DNA from: an uncultured Clostridia bacterium
GTDB lineage: Bacteria; Bacillota; Clostridia; TANB77; CAG-508
Reading direction: 5' to 3'
Length of the DNA: 64,000 nt
Assembly (NCBI GenBank): GCA_934120675.1
Contig: CAKOUU010000006.1
Coordinates: forward strand, 23,549 to 87,548
Numbering within the stretch: position 1 is the stretch's first letter; every line of letters begins with the position of its first letter. Shown piece by piece: positions 37,499 through 46,112 of the stretch. A program made the translations under genes and the position numbers. The notes under the pieces were generated by a model. That model saw nothing but the letters and a program-made list of their open reading frames with translations, was not told the DNA's origin and did not search any database.

Positions 37499-39343
37499 TT
37501 ATACTTTGGCTTCGCTATCTTCATCTTTTTTCTCGTATTTATTAGAAATTAGACCTGCTAAAAAGCTATGTGCAATTGATTCAAAATCTAGTCCTTCTGT
37601 TTGCATTGTTTCAATAAATATAGGGCTTACATCTTTTCCCATTGACATATGTATTCTTATTACAATATCCATAAATTGTTTTTTGTTTCCCGCTTTTATA
37701 CTGTTTAACATTTTATATGTATATCCATCAATTTTGTTTTCTTCTCCTGTTCTTTTTAAATCCTCATGCATTTGTATTCCTAAGTTATACAATACTTTTA
37801 ATTTGGCATCACTTTTTTTGATTTCTTCCATTTCAATGTCCTCCTTTTTTAATAGATTTAGTATCATTCTTACTCTTGTTGCTAAGAATGAATTGTATCC
37901 ATTTGTATTTTCTTTATTTAGCTCATCTCTTAATCTGTCATTTATTATATATTTGATATCTTTGTTCTTTAAAATATAGTCTACTATTTGTAGTCTATAT
38001 CTGTAATCTCTTATTTTTGAAAGTGTTTTGTCTGAATATTCTGTAAAAAATTTTGATACATATCTTTTTATATTGAAGTATTCAATTCTACTATATGCTC
38101 CATATTCTGCTTCAAATTCAACTACAAATATATTTTCCAATTGCCATGTACTTACTTGTTTATCTTGCTCTACTATGTCTAGGATTAGTTCTGTATATGG
38201 ATTTCCATCTCTGTTCTCATACCTTGATTTGTTACCAAAATTCACATTTGTTTTATATAATTTTTCAACACTTGTATCTAGGTTCACAAAACTTAATATT
38301 TGTTTTTCTTTATAGTCTCCATTTTCTTTTACTGTTTTGGTTATTGTTGTTATTCCTGCTGGTATGCAAAATAAAATTAGTTTACATATATCACATATTG
38401 GCATTTTTACATTTTGCTCCCAGAAGAAGTTTCGTGCATTATCACTACTTATTGCTAGTGGTGCAAAATTTCCTTCTGAATAATTTGTTGTTAATCCAAT
38501 TTCATTTTCACACATTGAGCATCTTTGAATAACCTTTTCTTTTAAATATCTTTGAATTTCTTCTACTTCTTTATTTTTTCCTATGTAGTCTTTCTCTATT
38601 TTTGAGTATATTTTTTCTATTTCTTTTGTTATATTTCCTTCTATTTTTGTTTTTTCTATGTATTGTCTTATTTCTTCTATATTATATTTTCCTTTTATAA
38701 TGTCTTGGATAAATCCTGTTTCTACAATGTTACTAACATAATCTTTGTACATTAATTTTTCTTGTTCTTCATATGTTAGTCCAGTTTTCACTACATTTAG
38801 GAAGCTTGGTTGTCCATAATATGTGTTGCTTAATATACTCTTGAATAGATTCAATGTAAGTCTTTTATTTATGTTTTCTTTTCTTATTTTTTCTAGTATT
38901 TTTTCTTCTATTTCTATTATCCCTTGTTTTGTATTTTCTTTTTCTATTTTGTCATATTGTTCTTTCATTTCATTGTATGTTTGCTCGTCTATTTTTTTAA
39001 TTTTGTCTAATTGTTTTTTTACCGTGTCTTTTATGTATTTTTTATTTGTTTTTAATTTGTCTTTTCTTTGTTTTTCTTCTTCTTTTTCTAATGGCGTTTC
39101 TATGTTGTTTTCTAAATATCTAAATGCATTGTTTGTTCTATTTTTTACATTTTCTGCTACATTGTATTTATCATAAAAATATTTAAAATAGTATTTATTG
39201 AAATCTCTTAAATCTTCTGTATCTATTTCTATATAGTTGTTTCTTTTTGTTGCAAATTGATTCTCATTATGTTCTAATATTTTAAGAAAACCAACAACAC
39301 CACAATTTAAGTACCAATCATTTAAGTATATTTTTGTTTTCAC
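37499..39343 (-). CDS. cas8b: CRISPR Cascade large subunit Cas8b (Cst1-like)
   Basis: The 614-residue protein has a zinc-finger region with CSMCENEIG and CDICKLILFCIPAG, typical of Cst1-type Cas8. A Lys/Glu-rich coiled region lies at about 80-160. It recognises the PAM and recruits Cas3. The start is GTG at 39343 with GAGGAGTGATATAAAAA upstream. The Cst1/Cst2 combination points to the Tneap-type I-B branch. Confidence 0.88.
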   Translation of the reverse strand: MKTKIYLNDWYLNCGVVGFLKILEHNENQFATKRNNYIEIDTEDLRDFNKYYFKYFYDKYNVAENVKNRTNNAFRYLENNIETPLEKEEEKQRKDKLKTNKKYIKDTVKKQLDKIKKIDEQTYNEMKEQYDKIEKENTKQGIIEIEEKILEKIRKENINKRLTLNLFKSILSNTYYGQPSFLNVVKTGLTYEEQEKLMYKDYVSNIVETGFIQDIIKGKYNIEEIRQYIEKTKIEGNITKEIEKIYSKIEKDYIGKNKEVEEIQRYLKEKVIQRCSMCENEIGLTTNYSEGNFAPLAISSDNARNFFWEQNVKMPICDICKLILFCIPAGITTITKTVKENGDYKEKQILSFVNLDTSVEKLYKTNVNFGNKSRYENRDGNPYTELILDIVEQDKQVSTWQLENIFVVEFEAEYGAYSRIEYFNIKRYVSKFFTEYSDKTLSKIRDYRYRLQIVDYILKNKDIKYIINDRLRDELNKENTNGYNSFLATRVRMILNLLKKEDIEMEEIKKSDAKLKVLYNLGIQMHEDLKRTGEENKIDGYTYKMLNSIKAGNKKQFMDIVIRIHMSMGKDVSPIFIETMQTEGLDFESIAHSFLAGLISNKYEKKDEDSEAKV

Positions 39344-39401
39344 TTTTTATATCACTCCTCTCTCATACTATAAATTATGTAATTTTTAACAAATTTCTTT
39401 T

Positions 39402-40115
39402 TTATAATATTTGGAACATCCCAAATCCCGCACTATGTTTGCTTCCGATTCCTGCTTGATATAAATACTTAAGCAATTCTTTATTTCCGCTTATTTCAAA
39501 TGTTCCTGTTGAACACTCTATACATTTTTCATAAAACTTTATTAATATTTTTTTTGCATTTATTGGTTTTATTGTAAACGTGTCTACTTTTTCTGTTGGT
39601 ATGTTTGTTATTTTTAGTTGTTCTTTGATGTTGATTTTTAGTATTTCTTCAAATTTTTCGTTTTCATATGAGTAATAGTAGTCTTTGTTGTTTTCTCTTG
39701 CTCTTACACATAGTGGTGATTGAAATTTTACTATTATTTTGTCTGTTGTTATTTCTTTTTCTTTTATCATTGTTATGTTTTCTAAAGTCATTGAGTTACT
39801 GTTTAGTGGATATTTTTTGTGTTTTTGTTTGTTAAATGAGTTATATAATATTATTCCTGTTTCATAGTCTGATGTTGATATGTTTAATTCTAAATTATTG
39901 TCTTTTAGTATAATTTTGTCACTTTCTATTTTTCGTTGTTTATAATATGTTGAAAATGTGTATTGTTTTATTATTGGGTCTTTTCCATTGTAGTATTTTG
40001 AATAATACTTTGTGTCATATTTTTCTAGGCAATATTTGAAAAAGCTTATTATTGTTTTTCTGTATTGTATTGGTATTTCTTCTTTTTCCAGTTCAAAGTA
40101 TAATTTAAATCTCAT
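39402..40115 (-). CDS. cas6: CRISPR pre-crRNA endoribonuclease Cas6
   Basis: The 237-residue RAMP protein has the C-terminal glycine-rich loop GIGSKHSAGFGMF and N-terminal FKLYFELEKEEIPIQYRK. It cleaves the repeat RNA to release crRNAs. It is the first gene of the cas operon, with RBS AAAGAAGGTGAAAAA. The general-base His is not obvious from motif reading. Confidence 0.92.
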   Translation of the reverse strand: MRFKLYFELEKEEIPIQYRKTIISFFKYCLEKYDTKYYSKYYNGKDPIIKQYTFSTYYKQRKIESDKIILKDNNLELNISTSDYETGIILYNSFNKQKHKKYPLNSNSMTLENITMIKEKEITTDKIIVKFQSPLCVRARENNKDYYYSYENEKFEEILKINIKEQLKITNIPTEKVDTFTIKPINAKKILIKFYEKCIECSTGTFEISGNKELLKYLYQAGIGSKHSAGFGMFQIL

Positions 40116-40143
40116 TTTTTCACCTTCTTTTTTATTTTTATTT

Positions 40144-40149
40144 ATTATA
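40144..40149 (-). promoter_or_regulatory. Likely -10 box of the cas operon promoter
   Basis: TATAAT (minus strand, 40149-40144) lies about 30 bp before cas6. The -35 region is weak. Further upstream a tandem TTTCGACAA/TTTCGACAATAAAA (near 40235) may be an activator or repressor site. Confidence 0.45.
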
Positions 40150-40265
40150 CCATAACTACACTTTTTAAATATAATTATTGGTTTTATTTTTATATTTTGT
40201 ATTATATATTATTTTTTAAAATTTTATTGTCGAAACTTGTCGAAATATATTTTTTTATGCCATAA

Positions 40266-40293
40266 AAAAACTAATGCATTTTTGCATTAGTTT
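40266..40293 (-). terminator. Terminator separating the sigma-like gene from the cas operon
   Basis: AAACTAATGCA and TGCATTAGTTT form a perfect stem with a TTTT loop. The minus strand then has a T7 run. It isolates the cas operon from the upstream gene. Confidence 0.85.
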
Positions 40294-40306
40294 AATTTTC
40301 ATTATA

Positions 40307-41269
40307 TCACATTAATTGTGGATTATACTTGTTATCCCTTAAAAAAGAGGTGTGATCCAGTAATTTGGTTTCATATTCTTCATAATATATATTATTATTT
40401 TTATATTTTTTTCTATATAAATTATACATTATGTATCTTCCTTTTGAAATTATAATATTCATTGTTAATCTTAAGTTAAAATAAAATTTTTTTACTATTT
40501 CTCCACAATTTTCATAAATACTTACAATTGTTTCTTCTATTATATCTTCTTTATAAATTTGCCATCCATTTGTTTTATGGTACTTATTTGCTGCATTCCT
40601 TAGATACCTTACTATTTTTTCATAATTTTCATTCATAAATTCATTTGATATTCTTATATTTTCTCCTATCCACAACCCCTTTTCGCTTTGTTCCATTGCT
40701 ATTTTGTTAAATTTATAATGACTTTGATTTTTATTATAATATTTTAAAAATTGTTCTAATGTTATATTTCTTTCTTTACAAATCTTTTGTAATTTTTCTT
40801 TTGAATAATAATCATTTTTGTATTTATTAATATATTTAAAATCCAATTTTATCAATTTCACTATGTGCTTTGTCTTTACGTCCGTTACTTTTATTTCATC
40901 TAATTCATTATTTTTTATTTTATTATATTTATATATTGATATTCCTAACATTCTTATTAAAGTATAGTTTTTTACTTTTAATTTTCTTTTTAAATCTAAA
41001 AATTCTTCTTTGTTTATTTTTCCTTGTGCTATTATTTTTCTGTTTTTTATTCCTTTGTGATTATTAAATTTTAGTTTTGTATATTTTTGTTTTCCATTTT
41101 TTAGCTTATATGCTGTATTATATTTTATTTCTAATATATATAATAAGTCTTTTATTTCTATTTTTTCTTTTTTTGATATTTCTTTTATTTCGTTAAAACT
41201 GATTTTTTTGTTTTCGTGTATATTGTATTTGCTTGTTATTATTTCTAATAGTTCACTTTTTCTGTACAT
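40307..41269 (-). CDS. Lys/Asn-rich protein with a C-terminal sigma-70 region 2-like segment
   Basis: The first 190 residues of this 320-residue protein are basic and helical, with repeated helix-turn-helix-like units (e.g. SFNEIKEISKKEKIEIKDLL and KEKLQKICKERNITLEQFL). Residues 215-290 (NYEKIVRYLRNAANKYH, EDIIEETIVSIYENCG and an RYIMYNLYRKK-type end) resemble sigma factor region 2. It may be a DNA-binding regulator. It is adjacent to, but terminated before, the cas operon. Function is not assigned. Confidence 0.5.
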   Translation of the reverse strand: MYRKSELLEIITSKYNIHENKKISFNEIKEISKKEKIEIKDLLYILEIKYNTAYKLKNGKQKYTKLKFNNHKGIKNRKIIAQGKINKEEFLDLKRKLKVKNYTLIRMLGISIYKYNKIKNNELDEIKVTDVKTKHIVKLIKLDFKYINKYKNDYYSKEKLQKICKERNITLEQFLKYYNKNQSHYKFNKIAMEQSEKGLWIGENIRISNEFMNENYEKIVRYLRNAANKYHKTNGWQIYKEDIIEETIVSIYENCGEIVKKFYFNLRLTMNIIISKGRYIMYNLYRKKYKNNNIYYEEYETKLLDHTSFLRDNKYNPQLM

Positions 41270-41631
41270 ATTTATTTCCTTATTGTTGTATTTTGGTTTA
41301 TATTATCATTTTCATATGGTTTGTGTCAATTTAATTCATTTTTATCTCTTATGAATTTAAGGATAATATTTTGTATCTTATTTGATAATATTTATAATAT
41401 GCCTTCGGGTTATGAGATGTGCTTGAAACGTTTATGTAATTTAGTGAAATCAAGGGTTTTAGCTGATATTTCAATAAAAATTGGGGAAATGGTTTTTAGA
41501 ACCTTTGTGCATTTTTTTGAACTTTTTTGAGGAGTTTTTCCCCAATTTTTTCCCAAGTGTTTTATACATATGTTCGTATAAAATTTGAATATTTACGGGA
41601 GACCTAAACTTTATTTTGGGAGGTTTTATAG
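41270..41631. other. 362-bp intergenic region with two inverted repeats, possible element end
   Basis: It holds AAATTGGGGAAA near 41478 paired at a distance with TTTTCCCCAATTT near 41543, and a compact palindrome TTTTATAC-N8-GTATAAAA at about 41560-41583. It lies just before tnpV, where Tn4451-like elements carry recombination or regulatory sites. A short open frame at 41321-41530 has no ribosome site and is not called. Confidence 0.4.
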
Positions 41632-41988
41632 ATGAATAATAAAATTACATATCACAGAGAAGGAAATTATTTGATTCCTGATTTGTGTTTGCCTAAACAA
41701 CCTGATGGACATATTGGAAAATATGGAAGATTAAGATTAAATTATTTAAAGAATTTTGATATACCTTTTTATACTGAATTACTTATCAGTGGTACTTTGA
41801 AACAACATTTGCTAGATATAGATAATGATGCTAGTAATAAGGTTAGTTTACTTATAAAGAATTTTGCGAAAGCTGAAAACGTTAATGAATTGTTGAAAGA
41901 ACATCATCAAATGGAGTGGGTTCAGGCTATGAATAGTTTTAAAAATAAGGCTGAAGAAATTGTTTTGAATGAGATTATATATGTGTAG
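41632..41988 (+). CDS. tnpV: Transposon-encoded protein TnpV
   Basis: The 118-residue protein matches the TnpV pattern of Tn4451-type and related integrative elements: HREGNYLIPDLCLP, IGKYGRLRLNYLK, LISGTLKQHLLDID and WVQAMNSFKNKAEEIVLNEIIY. Function is unknown, but it marks mobile DNA. RBS TGGGAGGTTTTATAG. The next gene follows after 13 bp. No large serine recombinase is found beside it. Confidence 0.85.
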   Translation: MNNKITYHREGNYLIPDLCLPKQPDGHIGKYGRLRLNYLKNFDIPFYTELLISGTLKQHLLDIDNDASNKVSLLIKNFAKAENVNELLKEHHQMEWVQAMNSFKNKAEEIVLNEIIYV

Positions 41989-42001
41989 GAGTATTTTAGA
42001 T

Positions 42002-42298
42002 ATGGTTAATTTTAGAGAAGTTAATGAAAATGATATTTTGAAAGAATGGTTAGAATGTAGAGAAGATACTTTGCTTTGCCAGCTTTCTGATGAAGATTAT
42101 AAGCATTGTTTGAATTTTGATAAGTTTTGTGAGAGGATTTTGCGTAATGTTTCTAAGGATAATAAACAGTTTGTTCAGTCTCAACTTGATAAATTGTATG
42201 ATGATTTTATGAGGTATCTGGATTATTGGAATGAAAAGTATTATAGAAATGGGTTCGTGGATGGTTCTCAGTTGGTTATGGGATGTTTTGAGGAATAA
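42002..42298 (+). CDS. Small acidic protein co-transcribed with tnpV, unknown function
   Basis: The 98-residue protein starts at ATG 42002 (AGGAGTATTTTAG upstream) and not at the longer frame inside tnpV. It is helical and acidic, with CLNFDKFCERILRNVSKDNK and a C-terminal YWNEKYYRNGFVDGSQL. Similar short helical proteins accompany mobile elements. No motif suggests a mechanism. Confidence 0.6.
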   Translation: MVNFREVNENDILKEWLECREDTLLCQLSDEDYKHCLNFDKFCERILRNVSKDNKQFVQSQLDKLYDDFMRYLDYWNEKYYRNGFVDGSQLVMGCFEE

Positions 42299-42336
42299 TA
42301 CATGTTTACCATATTTTCCTGTTTTGTAGTAAAATT

Positions 42337-42390
42337 GTAAAAGTGTGAAATTTGACTTTTTATAAGTCGATTTTCACACTTTTTTATCTC
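42337..42390 (+). terminator. Terminator of the tnpV operon
   Basis: AAAAGTGTGAAATTTGACTT pairs with AAGTCGATTTTCACACTTTT, allowing two mismatches, followed by T's. Confidence 0.8.
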
Positions 42391-42424
42391 TAAGAATTGT
42401 AATTTGTATATATCGTTATACTAT

Positions 42425-42459
42425 AAAATCAAGAGATTATCAACTGACATCTTGATTTT
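42425..42459 (-). terminator. Hairpin after the 42488 remnant
   Basis: AAAATCAAGA (42425-42434) pairs with TCTTGATTTT (42450-42459) with a 15-nt loop. It is positioned to end minus-strand transcription from the remnant gene. Confidence 0.5.
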
Positions 42460-42487
42460 TATACCTTGTTGTTTATTTTTATAAATA

Positions 42488-42751
42488 TTAGTGTGAAATA
42501 GCAAAATCTGATATATATTTATATTCCTCATCAATTCTAAGAATATTTGCTTCAATATATATCTGTAGCATTTTTAAAGGATAGATTGATTTAGCAGTAA
42601 TAATACAACCATTTTCATTAAATGATATTTCATATTGTATATTTTCTTCTTTTGGTTCTTCGTCAATTTTTGAAACTAATATTTTTTAAAAATCGTTTTC
42701 ATCATATCCTTCTAAGCAATTATATGTAAGTTTAACCTTTATTTCATTCAT
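42488..42751 (-). pseudogene. Small gene with one in-frame TAA stop
   Basis: An 87-codon frame starts ATG at 42751 (MNEIKVKLTYN, GGAGAAAATGT upstream) and ends at 42488. It is interrupted only by TAA at codon 22 (42688-42686). The downstream part (SKIDEEPKEENI, then IYPLKMLQIYIE) is in the same frame without indels, so a single point mutation or readthrough explains it. Family unknown. Confidence 0.55.
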
Positions 42752-42833
42752 ACATTTTCTCCTTATAAAATTATTATTACTATTTATCTTTTCTTTAAAG
42801 TAATTTTTTATAACTCCAAGGTACTAATAGAGC

Positions 42834-43568
42834 TTACTCATTACTTAAATTTTCAAAATATTCTTGAATATACATATTAAAATCCTCACATACTTGATAA
42901 ACTTTTAACAACCATATACGCAAATTAGACATTTCTATTTTAAAATTTTCATCTTTATAAAATTCTGTGTCTTCTATTTTTTCATTTTGTTCAACATATT
43001 TATATGGTACTCCTTGTTTTGTAATTGGATATCTAGGAGCTATAAACGTATATTTATCAACAGTATCAATCTTAAACATATCTGCTATTGTTTTTATAAA
43101 TGTGTGTATCAATTTAAAGTCAGTTTCAAATTTACTAAATTCATTACTTTCCTTTATTTTTTTGTTTACAACAGTAGATAATTGTAAAATATTATGTCCT
43201 TCCCATGTTATGTCTGTATAATTTTCAAAATTATTTTCTAGAAAATATCTTGTTGCCTTCAGGAAAAGTTCTAATGCATGAATTGTATTAAAGAAAATTG
43301 GAAACATCCAGATATCTTTTTTATTGCTAATTCTATTTTTTATGCAATCTTCTAATAAAAATAAACTTGTTTCAGCATATCCTTCATACATAGATATAAA
43401 TTGTTCATATATGGTTCCATCCATTCTAAAATTCATAAAAGCTTGATCATTAGAAAATTCATTTGTATTAAAGAATTTTATTTTATTCTTTTCTTTTAAA
43501 AATTCCTTTGATGATATTTTTCTTAATTCATCAAAAGATTCTAAATATTCAATTTCCAATTTTTTCAT
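42834..43568 (-). CDS. HEPN-like helical protein next to a Fic gene
   Basis: The 244-residue protein is helical, with FFNTIHALELFLKATRYFLEN and GHNILQLSTVVNKKI. These recall HEPN-type four-helix proteins, but no canonical RX4-6H ribonuclease motif is seen. ATG is placed directly after AGGAG, so TTG at codon 4, nine bases away, may be the true start. It is 22 bp downstream of the Fic gene on the same strand. Role is unknown; involvement in toxin or defence modules is inference. Confidence 0.55.
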   Translation of the reverse strand: MKKLEIEYLESFDELRKISSKEFLKEKNKIKFFNTNEFSNDQAFMNFRMDGTIYEQFISMYEGYAETSLFLLEDCIKNRISNKKDIWMFPIFFNTIHALELFLKATRYFLENNFENYTDITWEGHNILQLSTVVNKKIKESNEFSKFETDFKLIHTFIKTIADMFKIDTVDKYTFIAPRYPITKQGVPYKYVEQNEKIEDTEFYKDENFKIEMSNLRIWLLKVYQVCEDFNMYIQEYFENLSNE

Positions 43569-43590
43569 CTCCTATCTCTACAAACTACTA

Positions 43591-44649
43591 TTACTCGTTC
43601 ACTATCCATTCTCCATTTTTTTTGCCATTTTTTCTTTCTATTATACCCTTTTCTTGCATTTCTGCCATATATGTTTTGACAGTTCTTACAGATTTATTAA
43701 TTTGTTTTGCAATTTCTTCTTGGTTTGTTGCTGGATTTACTTTTAATATATTTATAATTGCTTGTTCTTCTAAAGTGCAATTATTGCCCTTTAATTTATT
43801 TTTATTTGCACTTTGAATATTATCTATATGTGTATATCTATTCTTTAATTCATAGTTACTATTTGTTAATAAATTATAAAAGAATTTTTCTAAAAATGAA
43901 GTATCCTCGAATACATTTTTTTCAAAATTTTTGTAATTAGCTCTTACTAATGAATTTCTAAAATACCATGAATTTTCAGCAAATACTTCATCATTAATAT
44001 TAAATCCAAAAGTTCTTAGATATTTTATAATAAATACTGCTGTTGTTCTTGTATTTCCTTCGCAAAATGGATGTACTTGCCATATATTTGATGTAAATCT
44101 ACATAGATGTTTAATAGATTCATCTAAACTTAATCCTTTATATAAAAAATTTTTTTCTTGGTCGAAGTCATATTCTAATGTTTCTTTTATTGTATCAAAT
44201 GGTGCATATATTACTGTATCTCCATTTAACACCCATTCTTTTTTAGTAAAGTTATAATCCCTATATACTCCTGCTCCATCAAATACCTCTTTAAATAATC
44301 TTTTATGAATATTTAATAATTCTGTTGGTGAAAAATTAAATGCTTTTTCACTTAATATTTCTGTAATCCTTACTGCAACTTTATCAGCTTCCTCGCTCTC
44401 TTTTTCAAAGTTTTTTCTACTACCTTGAACTTCATAATATTCATCTATTCTTGTTTTTGCTTCTTCAATATCTATTGTTCCTTCAATGTGTTCCTTAGCT
44501 GTCTTTATCAAGTATTTTGAAGGCTTTAATCCATCTACATCTTGCAAACCAATTGCTGTTTCCCATGTTTTGGTTTTTTCTACTTGATTTGGTTCACCTT
44601 GTTTAATATATTCTGATAATTCTAAATTCCAATCTTCTTTTTTATTCAT
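43591..44649 (-). CDS. Fic-family (AMPylase-type) protein with C-terminal winged helix
   Basis: The 352-residue protein carries the Fic motif HPFCEGNTR (about residues 190-198), which transfers AMP or another nucleotide group onto target proteins. The C-terminal 60 residues form a winged-helix DNA-binding domain (NQEEIAKQINKSVRTVKTYMAEM), so it is probably autoregulating. No clear inhibitory (S/T)xxxE(G/N) helix is found. RBS GGAGGTATTTCTA. The palindromic operator just upstream fits self-control. Confidence 0.88.
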   Translation of the reverse strand: MNKKEDWNLELSEYIKQGEPNQVEKTKTWETAIGLQDVDGLKPSKYLIKTAKEHIEGTIDIEEAKTRIDEYYEVQGSRKNFEKESEEADKVAVRITEILSEKAFNFSPTELLNIHKRLFKEVFDGAGVYRDYNFTKKEWVLNGDTVIYAPFDTIKETLEYDFDQEKNFLYKGLSLDESIKHLCRFTSNIWQVHPFCEGNTRTTAVFIIKYLRTFGFNINDEVFAENSWYFRNSLVRANYKNFEKNVFEDTSFLEKFFYNLLTNSNYELKNRYTHIDNIQSANKNKLKGNNCTLEEQAIINILKVNPATNQEEIAKQINKSVRTVKTYMAEMQEKGIIERKNGKKNGEWIVNE

Positions 44650-44695
44650 TAGAAATACCTCCTACATATATATTATATCAGTTATCTGATATAAT

Positions 44696-44757
44696 ATCAA
44701 TATTTAAAGTGCAATTTTTGCACTTTAAATAGCAAAAGTTGCACTTTAAATATTGAT
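44696..44757. promoter_or_regulatory. 19-bp perfect palindromic operator upstream of fic
   Basis: ATCAATATTTAAAGTGCAA (44696-44714) is exactly reverse-complemented at 44739-44757. A third half-site, TTTGCACTTTAAAT, lies between them (44718-44730). A separate palindrome ATATCAG-TTAT-CTGATAT lies near 44678-44693. The arrangement suggests cooperative repressor binding, probably by the Fic winged helix. Confidence 0.65.
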
Positions 44758-44817
44758 CTATACTTTTTAATAAAAATTAAGATGTTAATATTAACCAATC
44801 AGTATCTTAATACTTTT

Positions 44818-45663
44818 TTATTGTCTCCAATAATCTTTTATCATTTCATCTTTATATTGCTTATATCTATCTGTATATTTTTGCTTAAATTCTTTGACTG
44901 TTTCTCTCTTCATTGGATATTTTTCTTTAATTTTTTTACAATTAGGTCTTTCTTCATTATTTTTTAGTAGTCTAATCAGTCCATGTATCGAAGTATTTGT
45001 TTTATAAAATGGATAAACTAATTGATTATAAACATTTTCGTAAGAAAATATCTCATATGATGAAACCAATTTATCTGGTATAAACAATATTTCGTCATTC
45101 TCTATACATGGTACTAGTATTTCTTTTTTATGCCATTCTTGTATATCTACATCAAATATCCATTTTTTCTTCTTTTTCAATTCAATGTTTATGTCGTATT
45201 TAGCTATTATTCCTATTGTAAATTCAAGTAATTCTTCATATATTATATTTGTCGTTAAATCAGATACTTTATCTGGTCCGACATTTTCCGCTAGCACAAG
45301 TATATCTGGCATGTCCTCTATGTAGTCTTTGATTTTAATTGCTTCATCGAATATAACTAATAGATCTCTTTGGCAGAACCCTTTACCCTTTGGTTTATCG
45401 TTTCTATTAGTATATCCTAACTTTATTGCATTTATTTCGTGTAAATGCTCTCCCATTTTTGCAGCATTATCTCTTAAATTGTGTTCCACTGAATAAAAGA
45501 ACAAATCAAAGTATTTTAATATTTTTTCTTTTGCTCTCTTTAGCAATTCACTTCTTGTTTCATCTATCCTATATGGATCTATGAATAATTTATTATCATG
45601 TTCAAAATCTAATTGAACAATTTCTTGTATTTTCTCTATTTTATCTTTTAATTCTTTGTTCAT
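44818..45663 (-). CDS. Partner protein of an HNH nuclease, unknown function (candidate defence)
   Basis: The 281-residue protein starts at ATG 45663 (AGGAGAAGAAG upstream). It shows KLFIDPYRIDETRSELL, GEHLHEINAIKLGYT, a Gly-rich KGKGFCQRD and VGPDKVSDLTTNIIYEELLEFT. A similar pattern (DP.., LGY, G.G, I.GPD.ISD.TTNII) recurs in uncharacterised bacterial proteins near nucleases. The gene lies 13 bp behind the HNH gene, with the same orientation. It may sense a trigger or deliver the nuclease (inference). Confidence 0.6.
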   Translation of the reverse strand: MNKELKDKIEKIQEIVQLDFEHDNKLFIDPYRIDETRSELLKRAKEKILKYFDLFFYSVEHNLRDNAAKMGEHLHEINAIKLGYTNRNDKPKGKGFCQRDLLVIFDEAIKIKDYIEDMPDILVLAENVGPDKVSDLTTNIIYEELLEFTIGIIAKYDINIELKKKKKWIFDVDIQEWHKKEILVPCIENDEILFIPDKLVSSYEIFSYENVYNQLVYPFYKTNTSIHGLIRLLKNNEERPNCKKIKEKYPMKRETVKEFKQKYTDRYKQYKDEMIKDYWRQ

Positions 45664-45676
45664 CTTCTTCTCCTTT

Positions 45677-45928
45677 CTATCCTTTGTATGGATATTTATC
45701 ACTCTTTTGTCTATTTTCTTTCCATTGCACAGCATGTAAATTATTAGAATTATCTGTTCCTCCCTTTGATATTGGATGTTTATGGTCTATTTCCCATCCC
45801 ATATCACTTTGTCTTCCATATGATGATTTATACATAATATTTCCATAATCATCCTTTCTATATACATTTGGATTCTTTCCTCTAATTTTATGTGCATTGT
45901 TCCATGCTTCTTCAACTTTTCTATTCAT
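45677..45928 (-). CDS. Small HNH endonuclease
   Basis: The 83-residue HNH nuclease contains GWEIDHKHPISKGGTDNSNNLHAVQ, the D-H...N...H core, ending WKENRQKSDKYP. No zinc Cys pairs are present. RBS AGGAGGAAATTAAA. It sits first in a two-gene operon with the 44818 gene. Confidence 0.85.
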   Translation of the reverse strand: MNRKVEEAWNNAHKIRGKNPNVYRKDDYGNIMYKSSYGRQSDMGWEIDHKHPISKGGTDNSNNLHAVQWKENRQKSDKYPYKG

Positions 45929-46112
45929 TTTAATTTCCTCCTATTTAATTTTTTATTATAAAATTAAATTACAAGTTTCTCTTTTTTCCTTTCTGCCCTC
46001 TTGTAATTTTAAGAAGAAATTGTTATAATTGAATAAATAAAAGATTCGCAAAGTCTTTTTCTATTCGTTCAATGTTTAACATTGGGCGATTTTTCTTCTT
46101 ATTTATATACTA

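Noticed and set aside
41321..41530. Possible 69-codon gene ahead of tnpV
   Set aside because: No Shine-Dalgarno sequence and no similarity recognised. It overlaps inverted repeats better explained as a regulatory or element-end region.
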